Assembly: GCF_029873635.1 (NCBI RefSeq)
Contig: NC_080419.1
Span: forward strand, 64,309,540 to 64,373,539
DNA: 64,000 bases
Source of the DNA: Malania oleifera
Lineage: Eukaryota; Streptophyta; Magnoliopsida; Santalales; Ximeniaceae
Reading direction: 5' to 3'
Made by a program: the position numbers and the translations under genes. Below, in pieces: positions 1-10,345 of the stretch (the stretch's first letter is position 1; each line of letters opens with the position of its first letter). The notes below the pieces were generated by a model, which had not been told where the DNA came from, did not search any database, and worked only from the letters and a program-made list of their open reading frames with translations.

Positions 1-641
1 ACCGAACTAACCAATTCGGCCGCCTGAGGTTTGATTCGAACGCGAAGGTTTGGGCGCCCAAATTGGTGAAAATAATTCTAACATGGGTTCAGTCGTTTGA
101 GGGAGATGCGTTCATTCTGGTTCAGTAGCCCGAACCAAGGTCAAATTGCTAACTTTCCAGCTGGTCGGGCTCCCGAGGATTTTTGAACTCCTAGGGTTCA
201 ATCGCCCAACCTCTCTTAATTTTTTTAAATTTTGCCCAATTTTACTTCAATTAATTCCCCGCATAATATATGTGATTATGGGGACAATGTGTACTAAGTG
301 TTGGGACCTAGGGTCTTTCTAAGGTCTTTTTACCCTACCGAAAAAATTCGGTGTCGATCGACCGAAATCGAAGGGTGATCCCTAACGTCTCTTAGGTCTT
401 GAGCTTTATAGTTCCTGTATGCATGCAATGCAGATTATTACATACCTTTTTGAAATGAAATTATTACAGTCCCAATAACATTACAACAAATAATAAATAT
501 GTCGGGATCTTCACTTCTCTTCAGGTTGCCGCATGCCATTATATGAACTTGTCAATGAGAACCTGCACACAAACTTGGCAACAATTATATACTAAAGTAT
601 TTGTCATTATCAAAACTGGGAAATGACCTATAAGGTCAACA
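1..641 (-). mobile_element. Ty1/Copia LTR, partial (element 3' LTR, cut by window edge)
   Basis: This stretch matches about 5050-5699 closely, so it is the second LTR of one element. On the minus strand it begins TGTTGACCTTATAGGTCATT at 641 and runs off the window at base 1. A polypurine tract lies directly inside it (642-655 on the minus strand), which identifies it as the 3' LTR of a minus-strand element. The outer target-site duplication cannot be seen. Frequent small differences from the other LTR indicate an old insertion. Confidence 0.85.
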
Positions 642-655
642 TTCTTCCCCTTTTT
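642..655 (-). other. Polypurine tract of the Copia element
   Basis: Read on the minus strand this is AAAAAGGGGAAGAA, immediately before the LTR start TGTTGACC. A purine run at this position primes plus-strand DNA synthesis in LTR retrotransposons. The preceding minus-strand context (GATGATGACAAA-like, then the purines) is typical of plant SIRE/Tork-type Copia elements. Confidence 0.75.
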
Positions 656-1310
656 GATGATGACAAATACATCATGCAAAAATGGGTACAGTCAGGACAG
701 GCTCCCCTTGACTTTATGCATAATGGGAAAAATAAGGATTTTATTTTAAAATTTAAACACTACCCAATTTTGTCACTTCTTCCCCTTTTGGAAACAGAAA
801 AAAGGTCTATAAATATAAAGCATGTAAGCAAGACATTTGAGTATGAATCCTTTAAATACACGATAAGATTGAGAAAATTTTTAGAAATTTTGGCAGCATG
901 CCGTTTGAAAATAGAGCATTTTCCCAAAAGTACCTGTATAGAAATGACTTGATCGAGTTTTAAATTTACAATATATCCACAACAATCAACTCAAACAATT
1001 AAGTATGATCAAGAATTTTTTACTTTTAGCATCCAAAAAAAATAATATAATCATACAATACACAATAAATGACAAAGTATGAAGTATAGCAATTGAGCAC
1101 ACAAACTATATATATAACTGGTCATTTTAAAGATTTAAAAGACGTGAAAATAGAATTAGACCATAAGTATGCACAAACCATTGCAATTGAAACATATCAT
1201 AAGACCCGTGAAAGATATGAATTTAAAACACACGACTGGTTTGAACACAAACACAGTCTAACTAGTTCACATGCATTTTCAGATGAAGTTACCAAACTAG
1301 TTATATAATT

Positions 1311-1313
<3 letters not shown>

Positions 1314-1388
<75 letters not shown>
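1314..1388. repeat. (AC)n-(AT)n compound microsatellite
   Basis: About 30 bases of CA dinucleotides are followed by about 45 bases of TA dinucleotides. Open frames across this tract are low-complexity artefacts. Confidence 0.95.
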
Positions 1389-1399
<11 letters not shown>

Positions 1400-2451
1400 A
1401 TATGTACATAATAAATATATATCCCCCTTATGATGTTTGCTTAAGGATTGGGGGTTGCTTGCCAAAAGTAAATTTAAAGATCATGCAAGCAAGCAACAAA
1501 TTTTCTGGTATGTCCATTTAGCACATACTAAAGTATAATTAGAAAATCACAATCACAATGATCCTAAAGATGTCAAACAATTTAAAGTAAGGATCACATG
1601 ACAAACAAAAACAACATGTGGCAAAGCAATATATTTTTCAATTAAGATATTCAATAAGGTCATCACAATTGAGCACGTGTCACAGTGAATAACAAATTGA
1701 CCTAAGCCAAAAATAATGGTGAGCATAACAGGATAGGAATTTAATTTTTGATGCTCCCCCTATCAATTTGAATTCATGCTTAGATACAATAAGATGCTTA
1801 TACTGGATAAAGAATTATTTTATTATGCCTAGTAGTATAAGCCATCATTTGGAAGCATCTAAACCAACCATACTGATTATTAATCAATTATATTTATCCT
1901 TATCAGTATAGTTGTCCCTATACACCATAGATGCATCAAAGAATATATATTAAGACATGCAATAATGTTAATGACCCAAGAACATTTCATATCAAATCAT
2001 AGAAGCTCAAGTACAAGATATAATGTTCAGGGATTTCAGAAGAGTCTCAATATTACAAGGAGGATGACTTTTTATTAGCACTTGATAGATATGAAATTTA
2101 TTATCATTGGTTCTTATACCTAGAGCGATGACTTAATTTTTATTGATGAGTTTAGGGTAAAATGTTATAATGCAAGACGAATTCCCTAAAGATCAATTAT
2201 GTGCAATGGACAAAGTATGCTTAACTTAAGATGTTTATGTTTAAGTGTGGGTTAAGCATTTTGAATTAAATATCAGGCATAGATCCCATGTCCATTTGGA
2301 AGTGGATAAAGGTTCATAGTATAACAAGATAGTGTTTAGTGAGTGCGTATATTAAGATTTTCATTTTCAGCAACAATCACTTCCCAAACCTACAGTCATC
2401 ACATCCCCCTAAACCTAAGAACTAAGGAAGAATTAAATAATTACGCAATTT

Positions 2452-3400
2452 CTATTGAAACCATCCTTCCTCAACTCCTGCTGGGTTTGCTATCATGATA
2501 ACCCATATCATCTCTTTACTCAAGCCTGTGACACTTCTAAATATAAAGTTAAACCACACGTGCCCTTTTCTTTCATGAAATAAGCATATTTTGTATATAT
2601 GTGAAAAATTATACTTATTCAGATTCTTTTTGCTTGATAAGGCAAGACTATAGGATATACGAGTTAAGCTTGAACCCTTATTGAATATGATTTTCCTTTT
2701 AATTCCTAAGGATTTATTTTGATTATTCTTTTCATTTTTATCTTTGAAAGAAACTTTAAAATAATCATCTATTTCTTTTTCTAAGCAGATCATTTTCAAT
2801 ATCTTCTTAATCTTTCTCTTCTCAAGGATAGCATGATAATCTTTTAATTCTTTTAATTGTATAACTATCCCCTTATTCTCAATTTTCAAAAATGATTTCT
2901 GCTTAGATATCTTAACTAGAAATTTATTCATTTTCAATAAAATCTTTTCTAGTTTTTCAAATGACAGCATGCTTTTATTATTCAATTCAACACATGATTC
3001 ATCATAAGAGTTAACACAATAGTTTTCATATGAATCATTGCATGCATGTTCAACAGGATTATCATAAAGATTATCAGATGATTCATCATACGATATGCTG
3101 CAATGCTTTTCACAAGAATCATCACACACATTATCACCAGAACTATCATTATATTCAATAGATGATTCAGCATATGATATATTATAAAATTCAACAACAG
3201 AATCATCAATCGAGCTAGAGAGAGAATCATATACCTCGTCGCTGATTACTAACTCATGATTTACCTCCTTTTCCTGGGTCTCTCCATATTTGTTTTCTAA
3301 CTCATCCCAGATTTCTTTTGCAAGCCGACATGCCACAAACTCAACAAAAAATATCAGAATCTAATGTAAGATATAACATGTCCATGGCATATGAATTTGC
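2452..3400 (-). pseudogene. Copia gag remnant
   Basis: An open frame of about 294 codons starts in the context CRLAKEIWDELENKYGET, which matches the family motif (A-K-E-I-W-D-x-L) of plant Copia Gag. Upstream in the same region the words NSYAMDMLYLTLDSD can be read, also Gag-like, but a stop (TGA) lies just before the start. The middle is rich in Asp, Ser, Tyr and Cys and does not look like normal Gag. The C-terminal third is lysine-rich and possibly coiled. Near residue 250 there is a decayed zinc knuckle (C-x-x-H-x-x-x-G-H, final Cys replaced by Phe). No pol follows. I read it as a non-functional Gag fragment with an internal deletion or substitution. Confidence 0.65.
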
Positions 3401-3629
3401 ATGCATCAAATTAATATCATTTTCTACAGGCATACAAATTCCCTTATCTATAACCTGTCAGGCCCTCCAATTTATAGATTTTACAAATATGCTTATTCTA
3501 GTTTTCCAGACGGTGTAATCAACACCAAAAAATGATGGGGGACTGGAAGGTGATCGTCCCTCTTCGAATGGGGATACACCAAATTGAGTCATTGCGATCT
3601 TTTTATAAAAGCTATTAAGCCTAGTGCAA

Positions 3630-3647
3630 CGAGGCTCTAATTCCAAT
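3630..3647 (-). other. Degenerate primer-binding site (initiator Met tRNA type)
   Basis: Immediately inside the LTR on the minus strand is TTGGAATTAGAGCC, a variant of the plant Copia PBS TGGTATCAGAGCC complementary to initiator-methionine tRNA. Its position next to the LTR terminus supports the call; the mismatches fit decay. Confidence 0.6.
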
Positions 3648-5699
3648 TGTTAGCTTTGGTGTATTCCCAAGAGGGGGGTGAATTGGGTATTTAAAAAATT
3701 ACTTCCTAGGTTAAATTAGATCAGCAGTATTACGCAACCCTAGGGTCTGTCTATGCAATAATAAATCCAATCATTAACAAAAAAACATACACGTGTAGTA
3801 AATAAATTACGAAAATGTAAAGCACACGCATGATATGTTATCGAGGTTCGGCCAACTATGCCTACGTCCCCGCCTTTAGCTCGCAAGCCCGAGGATTCCA
3901 CTAATGCTCACTTAACGGGTGGAGCGGCACTGATTACAACCATGTCAATTAGCACAGGGTTGACCTCAACCTTTACAAATTCTCCTTGTAGGGCGGAGAA
4001 GGCCCTAGGTCAAATTCACAGGGCTAACCCCAACCTGATCCTTCTAGGCTAGATCAAGCCCTCTCAAGCCACGCCTGGAAATACAATAGTATTTTTCACA
4101 AAATAATCGGTACTGTGATTATGCTTCTCAAGGAAAGCAGATATGTACCCAATACGCACAGTATAATCAATGCACCTCAAGTATGTATGAACTATAAGTT
4201 TGGTGCTCTACGTGTGCAATCAACACTCAGAATAATCACTTTATCTAATCAAGCACAAGAGTGTATCACAAGCTCATCTTTGAAACTAAGCAAAGTATAT
4301 CAAATCCCAATATCTGATTATTATTTTAAAGATGCTAGCAATAATATTCAAACGAACTCAAAAGTATTTTCTCAAATGTATTTAGCAAAAGAGTTGTTTG
4401 AAATCTAACTTTATAAAATATTTTGTACACACAAACAAATAAAGCTTTAAGGAATCTTGCAATGACAATGCTAAAATCCTCAAGCTAATGAGTTTTTACC
4501 AACACAAGATTTATCAAATAAAATATGTGGGATAACTCTTTGTTTAACTCCCCAAAAGCAATATCAAATAAACAACGAAGCAAATGGGAGTATGAGCAAA
4601 CTATATTAATTAATAACACAATATAACACTCTCACAAGGATAGGATGTATCAAGGGAATGAAGGTTTGAGAGTATATGGAGTGGAATAGGCAAAAATAGG
4701 TTTTTGAGATTGAGAGGATTTTTTACTAATTATGTTGCTAATCCCACCTTAATTTTGCAAGTAAGCCCCTATATATAGAAAATGACAAAATTATAACCAC
4801 TGGGGACATGTGGGGCATTATTAAAATTGTTTTTAAATGGTTTAGGAAAAATAACCCTGTTTAATTATATTTAACCCTGGTAAAAAATGATTTAAGCAGC
4901 AAGATTCGGGTGGCTAAACCGAGGTTCGGTTGCCCGAACAGACTCATTTTGAAAAGCGTTTTTAAGTGGTTCAGCAGCTTGAGTTCTAGTATGGTAGTCC
5001 GAACAAAAGTCAGTAGCATTTGTTTGTAAGTTCGGGTGCTCAGTGCTAAGTTTGGTTAACCAAACTGACCAATTCAGTCGCCTGAGTTCTGATTTGAATG
5101 TGAAGGTTCGGGTGCTCAGGTTGGTGAAAAGCATTCTGAAATGGGTTTGGTCGCTCGGGCGAGATGCGTTCATTCTAGTTCGGTAGCCCGAGCCAAGGTC
5201 AAACTGCTGACTTTCCAACAGTTCGGGCGCTCGAGGAGTTTTGAATTCCTAGGGTTCGGTCGCCCTACCTCTCTTAGTTTTTGTAATTTTGCCCAATTTT
5301 ACTTCAATTAATTCCTCAAATAATATATGTGATTATGGGGACAATGTGTACTAAGTGTTGGGACCTAGGGTCTTTTCTAAGGTCTTTTTACCCTACCGAA
5401 AAAATTTGGCGTCGATCGACAGAAATTGAAGGGTGATCCCTAAGGTCTCTGAGGTCTTGAGCTTTATAGTTCCTATATGCATGCAATGCAGATTATTACA
5501 TACCTTTTTGAAATGAAATTATTACAGACCCAATAACATTACAACAAATAATAAATATGTCGGGGTCTTCACTTCTCTTCAGGTCGCCGTATGTCATTAT
5601 ATGAACTTGTCAATGAGAACCTGCACACAAACTTTACAACCATTAAATACCAAAAGTATTTGTCATTATCAAAACTAGGAATGACCTATAAGGTCAACA
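3648..5699 (-). mobile_element. Ty1/Copia LTR, complete (element 5' LTR)
   Basis: This 2,052-bp LTR has TG...CA termini: TGTTAGCTTTGG at 3648 and GGTCAACA ending at 5699 on the plus strand. On the minus strand it starts TGTTGACCTTATAGG and ends with the CCCTCTTGGGAATACACC block common in plant Copia LTRs. Its low-numbered side carries the PBS, which makes it the 5' LTR. It matches 1-641 over the shared part. Open frames inside (4115-4408, 4892-5218) are not conserved proteins. Confidence 0.8.
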
Positions 5700-5938
5700 C
5701 GGCTGCATGGCCGAGTCACATCAGGTGAGTATTTAAATTTTATTTCTTTTTTCTATTTCTTATTTCTTCTTTTCTGTTTTCTAGAGAACAAGCCCGAGTT
5801 TGATCATCTTAAAGCCTATATCGCTTAAACCTTAAAACATGAATGTTGTATATAATCTTCTCATCTTTCTTTAGAATTTTGAAAAGTCTTGATCAGAGCT
5901 CGGATGAAAGAATTATGCACGAATTACAAACCTATTCC
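5301..5938. repeat. Tandem segmental duplication, copy 1 (LTR end plus flank)
   Basis: This copy covers the last 400 bp of the Copia LTR and about 240 bp of adjoining non-Copia DNA. The same LTR-flank junction (GGTCAACA|CGGCTGCATGG) recurs 631 bp downstream. The duplication therefore happened after the Copia insertion. Confidence 0.9.
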
Positions 5939-6795
5939 TACTTCTACTTCAATTAATTTCCTAGATAATATATGTGATTATGGGGACAATGTGCACTAAG
6001 TGTGGGGACCTAGGGTCTTTTCTAAGGTCTTTTTATCCTACCGAAAAAATCTGGCGTCGGTTGACCGAAACCGAAGGTTGGCCCCTAAGGTCTCTAAGGT
6101 TTTGAGGTTTATAGTTCCACATGCATGCAATGCATATTATTACATACCTTTTTGAAATGAAATTATTACAGACCCAATAACTTTACAACAAATAATAAAT
6201 ATGTCAGGGTCTTCATTTCTCTTCAAGTTGCCGCAAACTTGTCAATGAGAACTTGCACACAAACTTGGCAATCATTAAATACCAAAGTATTTGTCATTAT
6301 CAAAACTAGAAATGACCTATAAGGTCAACACGGCTGCATGGTCGGGTCACATCAGGTGAGTATTTAAATTTTTTTTCTTTTTTCTATTTCTTATTTCTTC
6401 TTTTCTTCTTTTCTGTTTCCCAGCAAATAAGCCCGAGTTTGACCATCTTAGAGCTTGTATCGCTCGAACCTTAAAACATGAAAGTTGTAGATAATCTTTT
6501 CATCTTTCTTTAGAATTTTGAAAAGTCTTGATCGGAGCTCGGATGAAAGAATTATGCACGAATTACAAACCTATTCCGATTTTAGCTCCTGATAATTGCC
6601 CTGCGATAAAAAAATACAAAAAATTCATAAACTCAATAAGACCCAAATACTATAAATAGGATACCATGCTAAAATGTTGAGAGTAATTAGGTATTTAATT
6701 AAAAATATAAGCCTCAATGCATGAATTAAAACACTTAATTACGCAGTTCAGGCACGTAATTAGTCCTTGAGAGGTCACTCGTCGACGAATTCTCT
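5700..6795 (-). mobile_element. Old LTR-element debris flanking the Copia insertion
   Basis: The flank at 5730-5938 (and its copy at 6360-6577), read on the minus strand, resembles the plus-strand block at about 46530-46660: a shared ATTCGTGCATAA core followed by a similar CTACAAC/ATACAACA...TTTTAAG stretch. This suggests an LTR family present in both places. Further right (6778-6815) sits a CTCGTCGACGA-type direct/inverted motif pair. No coding domain is visible and the family is not identified. Confidence 0.4.
5946..6577. repeat. Tandem segmental duplication, copy 2 (LTR end plus flank)
   Basis: This second copy begins at ACTTCAATTAAT (5946), has the LTR terminus at 6330, and ends near CCTATTCC (6577). 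It differs from copy 1 by substitutions and small indels, including about 14 bp lost near 6230. It contains only the LTR end and is not an independent insertion. Confidence 0.9.
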
Positions 6796-6995
6796 GCGCT
6801 CGTCGACGAGTCCCTGCTGAGTCCCTTTTGAAAAATAATTTGCTCTCATTTATCTTATTATTTAATTACTATAATTTTCTAGGTCTTTACATTAATCATT
6901 CCATTTTCGCAAATAAGAACTAATAACATAGCCCTAGGCTCAAAATCACAGTTCAAATGGTTGGCTTTTCAAAACCCACATGATAATCATAATAT

Positions 6996-7031
<36 letters not shown>

Positions 7032-7032
7032 C
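6996..7032. repeat. (CA)n microsatellite
   Basis: A run of CA dinucleotides interrupted by single C and G substitutions. The short frame across it encodes a His-Thr run and is an artefact. Confidence 0.95.
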
Positions 7033-8100
7033 CCACATAATTTCCATTTTAACCGGTTGAAATACAAAATTGTCGGCTTAACCTATTCCCCTTACCTAGT
7101 TCCCTGTATTATACCTGCAGGGGTCCCGAAATTATACTCGCGACGCTCACCCAAACCCTAAATTCATAAATCCTAGTTCAATCAAATCAACTTCAAATAC
7201 ATTATTGCTTTAACATTTTCTAGGTTTATAAACTTCAAATAAACAATTAAACTCCCAAAAATAACCAATTGCTTAATTCCCTAAATCTTACCTTAACCTT
7301 GAATTGGTGCTTGGAAAACCCAATTCAAAAATCTATCCTGCTAGACTTGTAGAGAAAATAATGTGCATATCATGCTGATATAGTGTTTGGAGATGAATAA
7401 ACTGAAGTTATCAATTAACAATATTCGAAAAATAATTATATTGCCAACATAAAACTCTATCATTTGCATCCTTAAAGTCCCAACCACCATAAATAAAAAA
7501 AATTGATACTTGAATATAGTTAATCAAAATAATATGCAATATATGCATGGTCATAAAATTTCAACTTTAAAGTTATATTATAAAAATTATACTAATATTA
7601 CTTTTATTTTTTATTAATTTATATTATTGCAATCACGATAATTTGTTATTTGAAATATGATAGTAACGTCTAATATTAATATTGCACGAGACACTGCTGT
7701 CAAACATTGCAATCAATTTAAAAAGCAAGTATAATTTAGTTATAAAAATAAAATTTTTATGAGTCTGAATTTACATAGAACTTATAGTGAAATTCTTAAA
7801 TTTTATAAAAATTTATCATATTTAAAAAACTTAAAATTATTAATATGCTAAATTTCAATACTTATAATTTGTAAATGAACTTATCTTGTTATTAAATATT
7901 TATTTTTTTAATTAAATTATAAGAAAGAATTATAAAATTTTAAAAGAAATGTTATTATTTTTTGTTCAAACAAAAATAAGTTATTTCCGTACTTCCTTTC
8001 ATATGTAAAAAAATTTTTAAAAAAAATGTTACCGTTGGAGAACGAGCTTGAATCCGCAAAGGATAATACAGCTTCCAAAGCATCTTCTTAAGATCTTGAA
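7033..8100. other. Gene-free AT-rich spacer
   Basis: I see no gene, RNA or clear transposon terminus here. The stretch from about 7400 to 7950 is strongly AT-rich with oligo-A/T runs. It separates retroelement debris from the upstream region of the glycosyltransferase pseudogene. Confidence 0.6.
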
Positions 8101-8417
8101 ATTGATTAAGAGAGAGAGAGAGAGAGAGAATGGAGAAATCGTCGGTGATGGATGCATTTGAGACTGATTCATCGATCAGTCTCAAACCATCCCACAGAGA
8201 GACAGAGACTGATTCATCGATCATCTCTCACATCGGGAATTTTTGGGTTTAATGTGTGTGTGTGTGTGTCTCTCTCTCTCACTGAATCAGTTTTTTCTAA
8301 GCTATTTCTCTGTTCTTCTCTCTTCTGAGAGAGGAGAAAGAGACGGAGGGTGGAGGGATTGAGAGGGAATGAAGAAATTAAAGAGCTATTTATCTACACT
8401 TGAAACACCCACAAACA
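8101..8417 (+). promoter_or_regulatory. Upstream / 5'-UTR region of the GT14 pseudogene
   Basis: This stretch holds a (GA)n tract at 8108-8129, two direct copies of GAGACTGATTCATCGATCA (about 8159-8177 and 8206-8224), and a GT/CT tract at 8253-8282, followed by purine-rich leader-like DNA up to the start codon. GA/CT tracts are common near plant transcription starts. No convincing TATA box was identified, so the promoter assignment rests on position only. Confidence 0.35.
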
Positions 8418-8893
8418 ATGGAGCGAAAATGGGTAATCCCATTAGCGATAGGCTGCATAGTTTCCCAATTCCTTCTGTTTCTTGCAACCCTAACACGCCT
8501 GATGGTTCTCCTCTCCTCCCTCTCTACCGCTGTCGAATCGAAGCTTCACCTACTGCCCATTTCGTCTTTTCCTCCGCCACCGCGGTTCGCCTACCTCATT
8601 TTCGGCTCCACTGGCGACGGCCACATGCTAAAGCGCACCCTCCAAGCTCTCTACCACCCCAACAACCGCTACGTTGTGCATCTAGACCTCGAGTCTTCAT
8701 CCGATGAGCACCTTGATCTGCTGGATTACGTCAAGAATCACCCTGTCTTTGTGAAATTTGGTAATGTGAAAATGATTACGAAAGAAAACCTTGTAGCGTA
8801 CAGGGTACCAACAATGGTGGTGAACACGCTACACGCCGCGGCGATCTTGTTGAAGGAAGGTGGGGACTGGGACTGGTTTTGTTACTCAAGATG

Positions 8894-8991
8894 GTAGGTG
8901 TTGCTTTAATTGTTCTCAATTTGAAATTGTGTGTTGTTTCAATTGTTTTCTGCATTCGTCGATTGATTGGTTTATGGGTTTTTATTGCCAG
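8894..8991 (+). other. Intron 1 of the GT14 pseudogene
   Basis: The donor is GTAGGT and the acceptor TTGCCAG. Splicing joins GAT G to AT CTG CTG, giving Asp-Asp-Leu-Leu as in intact family members. The intron is T-rich on its 3' side, as expected for a plant intron. Confidence 0.75.
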
Positions 8992-9067
8992 ATCTGCTGC
9001 ACACTTTTTCGTATTTGCCACGCGATCTTAATTTCATTGATCATACTAGCGATATTGGGGGGAAGGA

Positions 9068-9146
9068 GTAAGGAAATTTCTCCTTTTGAAGTTTTCTGTG
9101 TGTGTTAGGCTGTGAAAGTGTCTTTCTAGTTTATCTATATGTGTAG
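9068..9146 (+). other. Intron 2 of the GT14 pseudogene
   Basis: The donor is GTAAGG and the acceptor TGTGTAG. Splicing joins ...GGG AAG GA to A TTT CAA, restoring the family's Lys-Glu-Phe-Gln words. Without splicing, an in-frame stop appears at once. Confidence 0.75.
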
Positions 9147-9342
9147 ATTTCAAATGGCAAAGCCAGTTATCATAGATCCAGGGCTGTACATGACAAAGAA
9201 AGCTGATGTTTTCTGGGTTACACAGCAAAGAAGTGTGCCGACAGCCTTTAAACTCTTTACAGGTACAGTATATTTAATTTTTCCCCTTTAGTGTATTACC
9301 TTTTACTCTAATTTTCGTTAATTCTTTCTCTAAGCTAATGAA

Positions 9343-9343
<1 letters not shown>

Positions 9344-9390
<47 letters not shown>
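9344..9390. repeat. (CT)n microsatellite
   Basis: A nearly uninterrupted CT run of about 45 bases, some 80 bp after the last recognisable GT14 exon. Confidence 0.95.
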
Positions 9391-9394
<4 letters not shown>

Positions 9395-9689
9395 AAATAT
9401 CAATATGATTCATTTTCCCATGGAACTTCTATGTGGCTATCTTAATTGTCAGCTAGATCTGTATGGTTTTCTTGGGGTTGGTGGTATCACGTATGTTTTT
9501 GCAAACTTGAATTTTGCTTAGCATATGAAGCTGGGACCTAGAGCTGGAATTTGTTTTGCATGGAAGAATTGGTTTTTCTTTTGTCCATGAAAGTGTTAGG
9601 GGTATTGTTGCTTTGTGGTTTAATGGGCTTGGTAGACTCTCTGGTGGTCTGCAGATTGCATGGGTCTTATCCTTTGTTTGTTGTTTAGA

Positions 9690-10345
9690 GTTGATTTTGG
9701 GTAGTGGTGTATAGACTTAATCTACGGTCCTAGTTAGTTTGCTTTGGGGTTGTCTTATCTGAACAAGTTGGCTATGCCAGTCTTTTTTGGTCTCTATAGC
9801 TAGAGGTGGTATTTCAGTGGAGGTTTTATTGTCATTAGGTCATTGGGTGAAAAGTTGTGAGGCAAGAGTTATGACAATTGCCAGGATTTTTTGTTTTATT
9901 TTTTTCTTAGTTGAGATTGCCAGACCTAGAGATATTCCTCATTCTAATGCTTACTTCACTTGGATGTCATGATTGGAGAGCCTTGTTTCCACCCATCATG
10001 ATGTGTTTCTATTTGCTAATGGTTCCCGGGGTGGGGGTAATTTTCCCTATTTTGTTCAGGAGGGTTTGTTTCAGTGTGTTTTCCAATTATTATCTTCTGC
10101 TTTTAGACAAAAGATTTCTTGGCTTGAGATTATGTGGCTTGCACATCATTCTCTTGGGAGTTTTGTGGAGGTTTGGTTGGGAGGAGCATTAGGTATGGGT
10201 TCGGAAGGCTTTAATTTTATGATGCAGATGAAGTTGGTGGAGTTAAGGTTGTAAGTCTTGGAACAATGAGATTTTTGGTGATCTTAGAGCTTTGACAAAT
10301 TGGCAGAATGTGGGTTGTTGAATGATGAGGATTTGGCTAGCCATG
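9690..10345 (+). pseudogene. L1-type LINE ORF2 fragment, decayed
   Basis: In shifting plus-strand frames there are short matches to plant L1 ORF2 in the expected order: SGVYRLN at about 9697, RDIPHSNAYFTW at about 9930-9965 (the endonuclease-end IPLSNAxFTWS block), ISWLEIMWLAHHS at about 10117-10155 (the FRFENMWLxH block), and SWNNEIFGDL near 10255-10285. Stops and frame changes separate them, and no YxDD reverse-transcriptase motif is seen. In life ORF2 supplies endonuclease and reverse transcriptase; this piece can make neither. It lies where the GT14 gene's third intron would be. Confidence 0.65.

Larger units (their letters stand above)
642..3647 (-). mobile_element. Reduced Copia internal region (pol lost)
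   Basis: The interior between the two LTRs is only about 3.0 kb; an autonomous Copia element usually has 4-5 kb or more. I find no protease, integrase, reverse transcriptase or RNase H motifs on either strand. The 5' part (high coordinates) holds the PBS and a gag remnant. The 3' part (about 656-2450) is AT-rich and non-coding, with a CA/TA microsatellite and a purine block at about 1755-1770 on the minus strand. Large internal deletions best explain this; the element could move only with enzymes supplied in trans. Confidence 0.7.
8418..9262 (+). pseudogene. GT14 beta-glucuronosyltransferase-like gene (GlcAT14 / Core-2/I-branching family), 5' half, frameshifted
   Basis: Family members are Golgi type II membrane enzymes; plant GlcAT14 proteins add glucuronic acid to arabinogalactan-protein glycans. 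Exon 1 (8418-8893) starts MERKW, has a hydrophobic anchor at residues 5-35, and then family blocks such as FAYLIFGSTGDGHMLKRTL and YVVHLDLES. Exon 2 (8992-9067) carries DLLHTFSYLPRDLNFIDHT; exon 3 (9147-9262) carries KPVIIDPGLYMTKKADVFW. Introns are 98 bp (GTAGGT...CCAG) and 79 bp (GTAAGG...GTAG). After the residues DWDWF the conserved INLSASDYPL segment is absent. The next family words VTQD lie one frame over, implying a deletion of about 29 nt, so the reading frame stops at 8895. A GTACAG donor follows exon 3, but I find no exon encoding the C-terminal half anywhere downstream. It is most likely a truncated pseudogene of fairly recent origin, because the exons otherwise lack stops. Confidence 0.85.

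Noticed and set aside
8418..8897. Exon 1 alone as an intact short protein gene
   Set aside because: The frame ends in CYSRW and a stop right after a deletion of a conserved segment. Downstream exons resume the family sequence in another frame, so this is a broken longer gene.
9787..10254. Three open frames as novel genes
   Set aside because: They carry fragments of L1 ORF2 motifs in shifting frames with stops; better explained as LINE debris.
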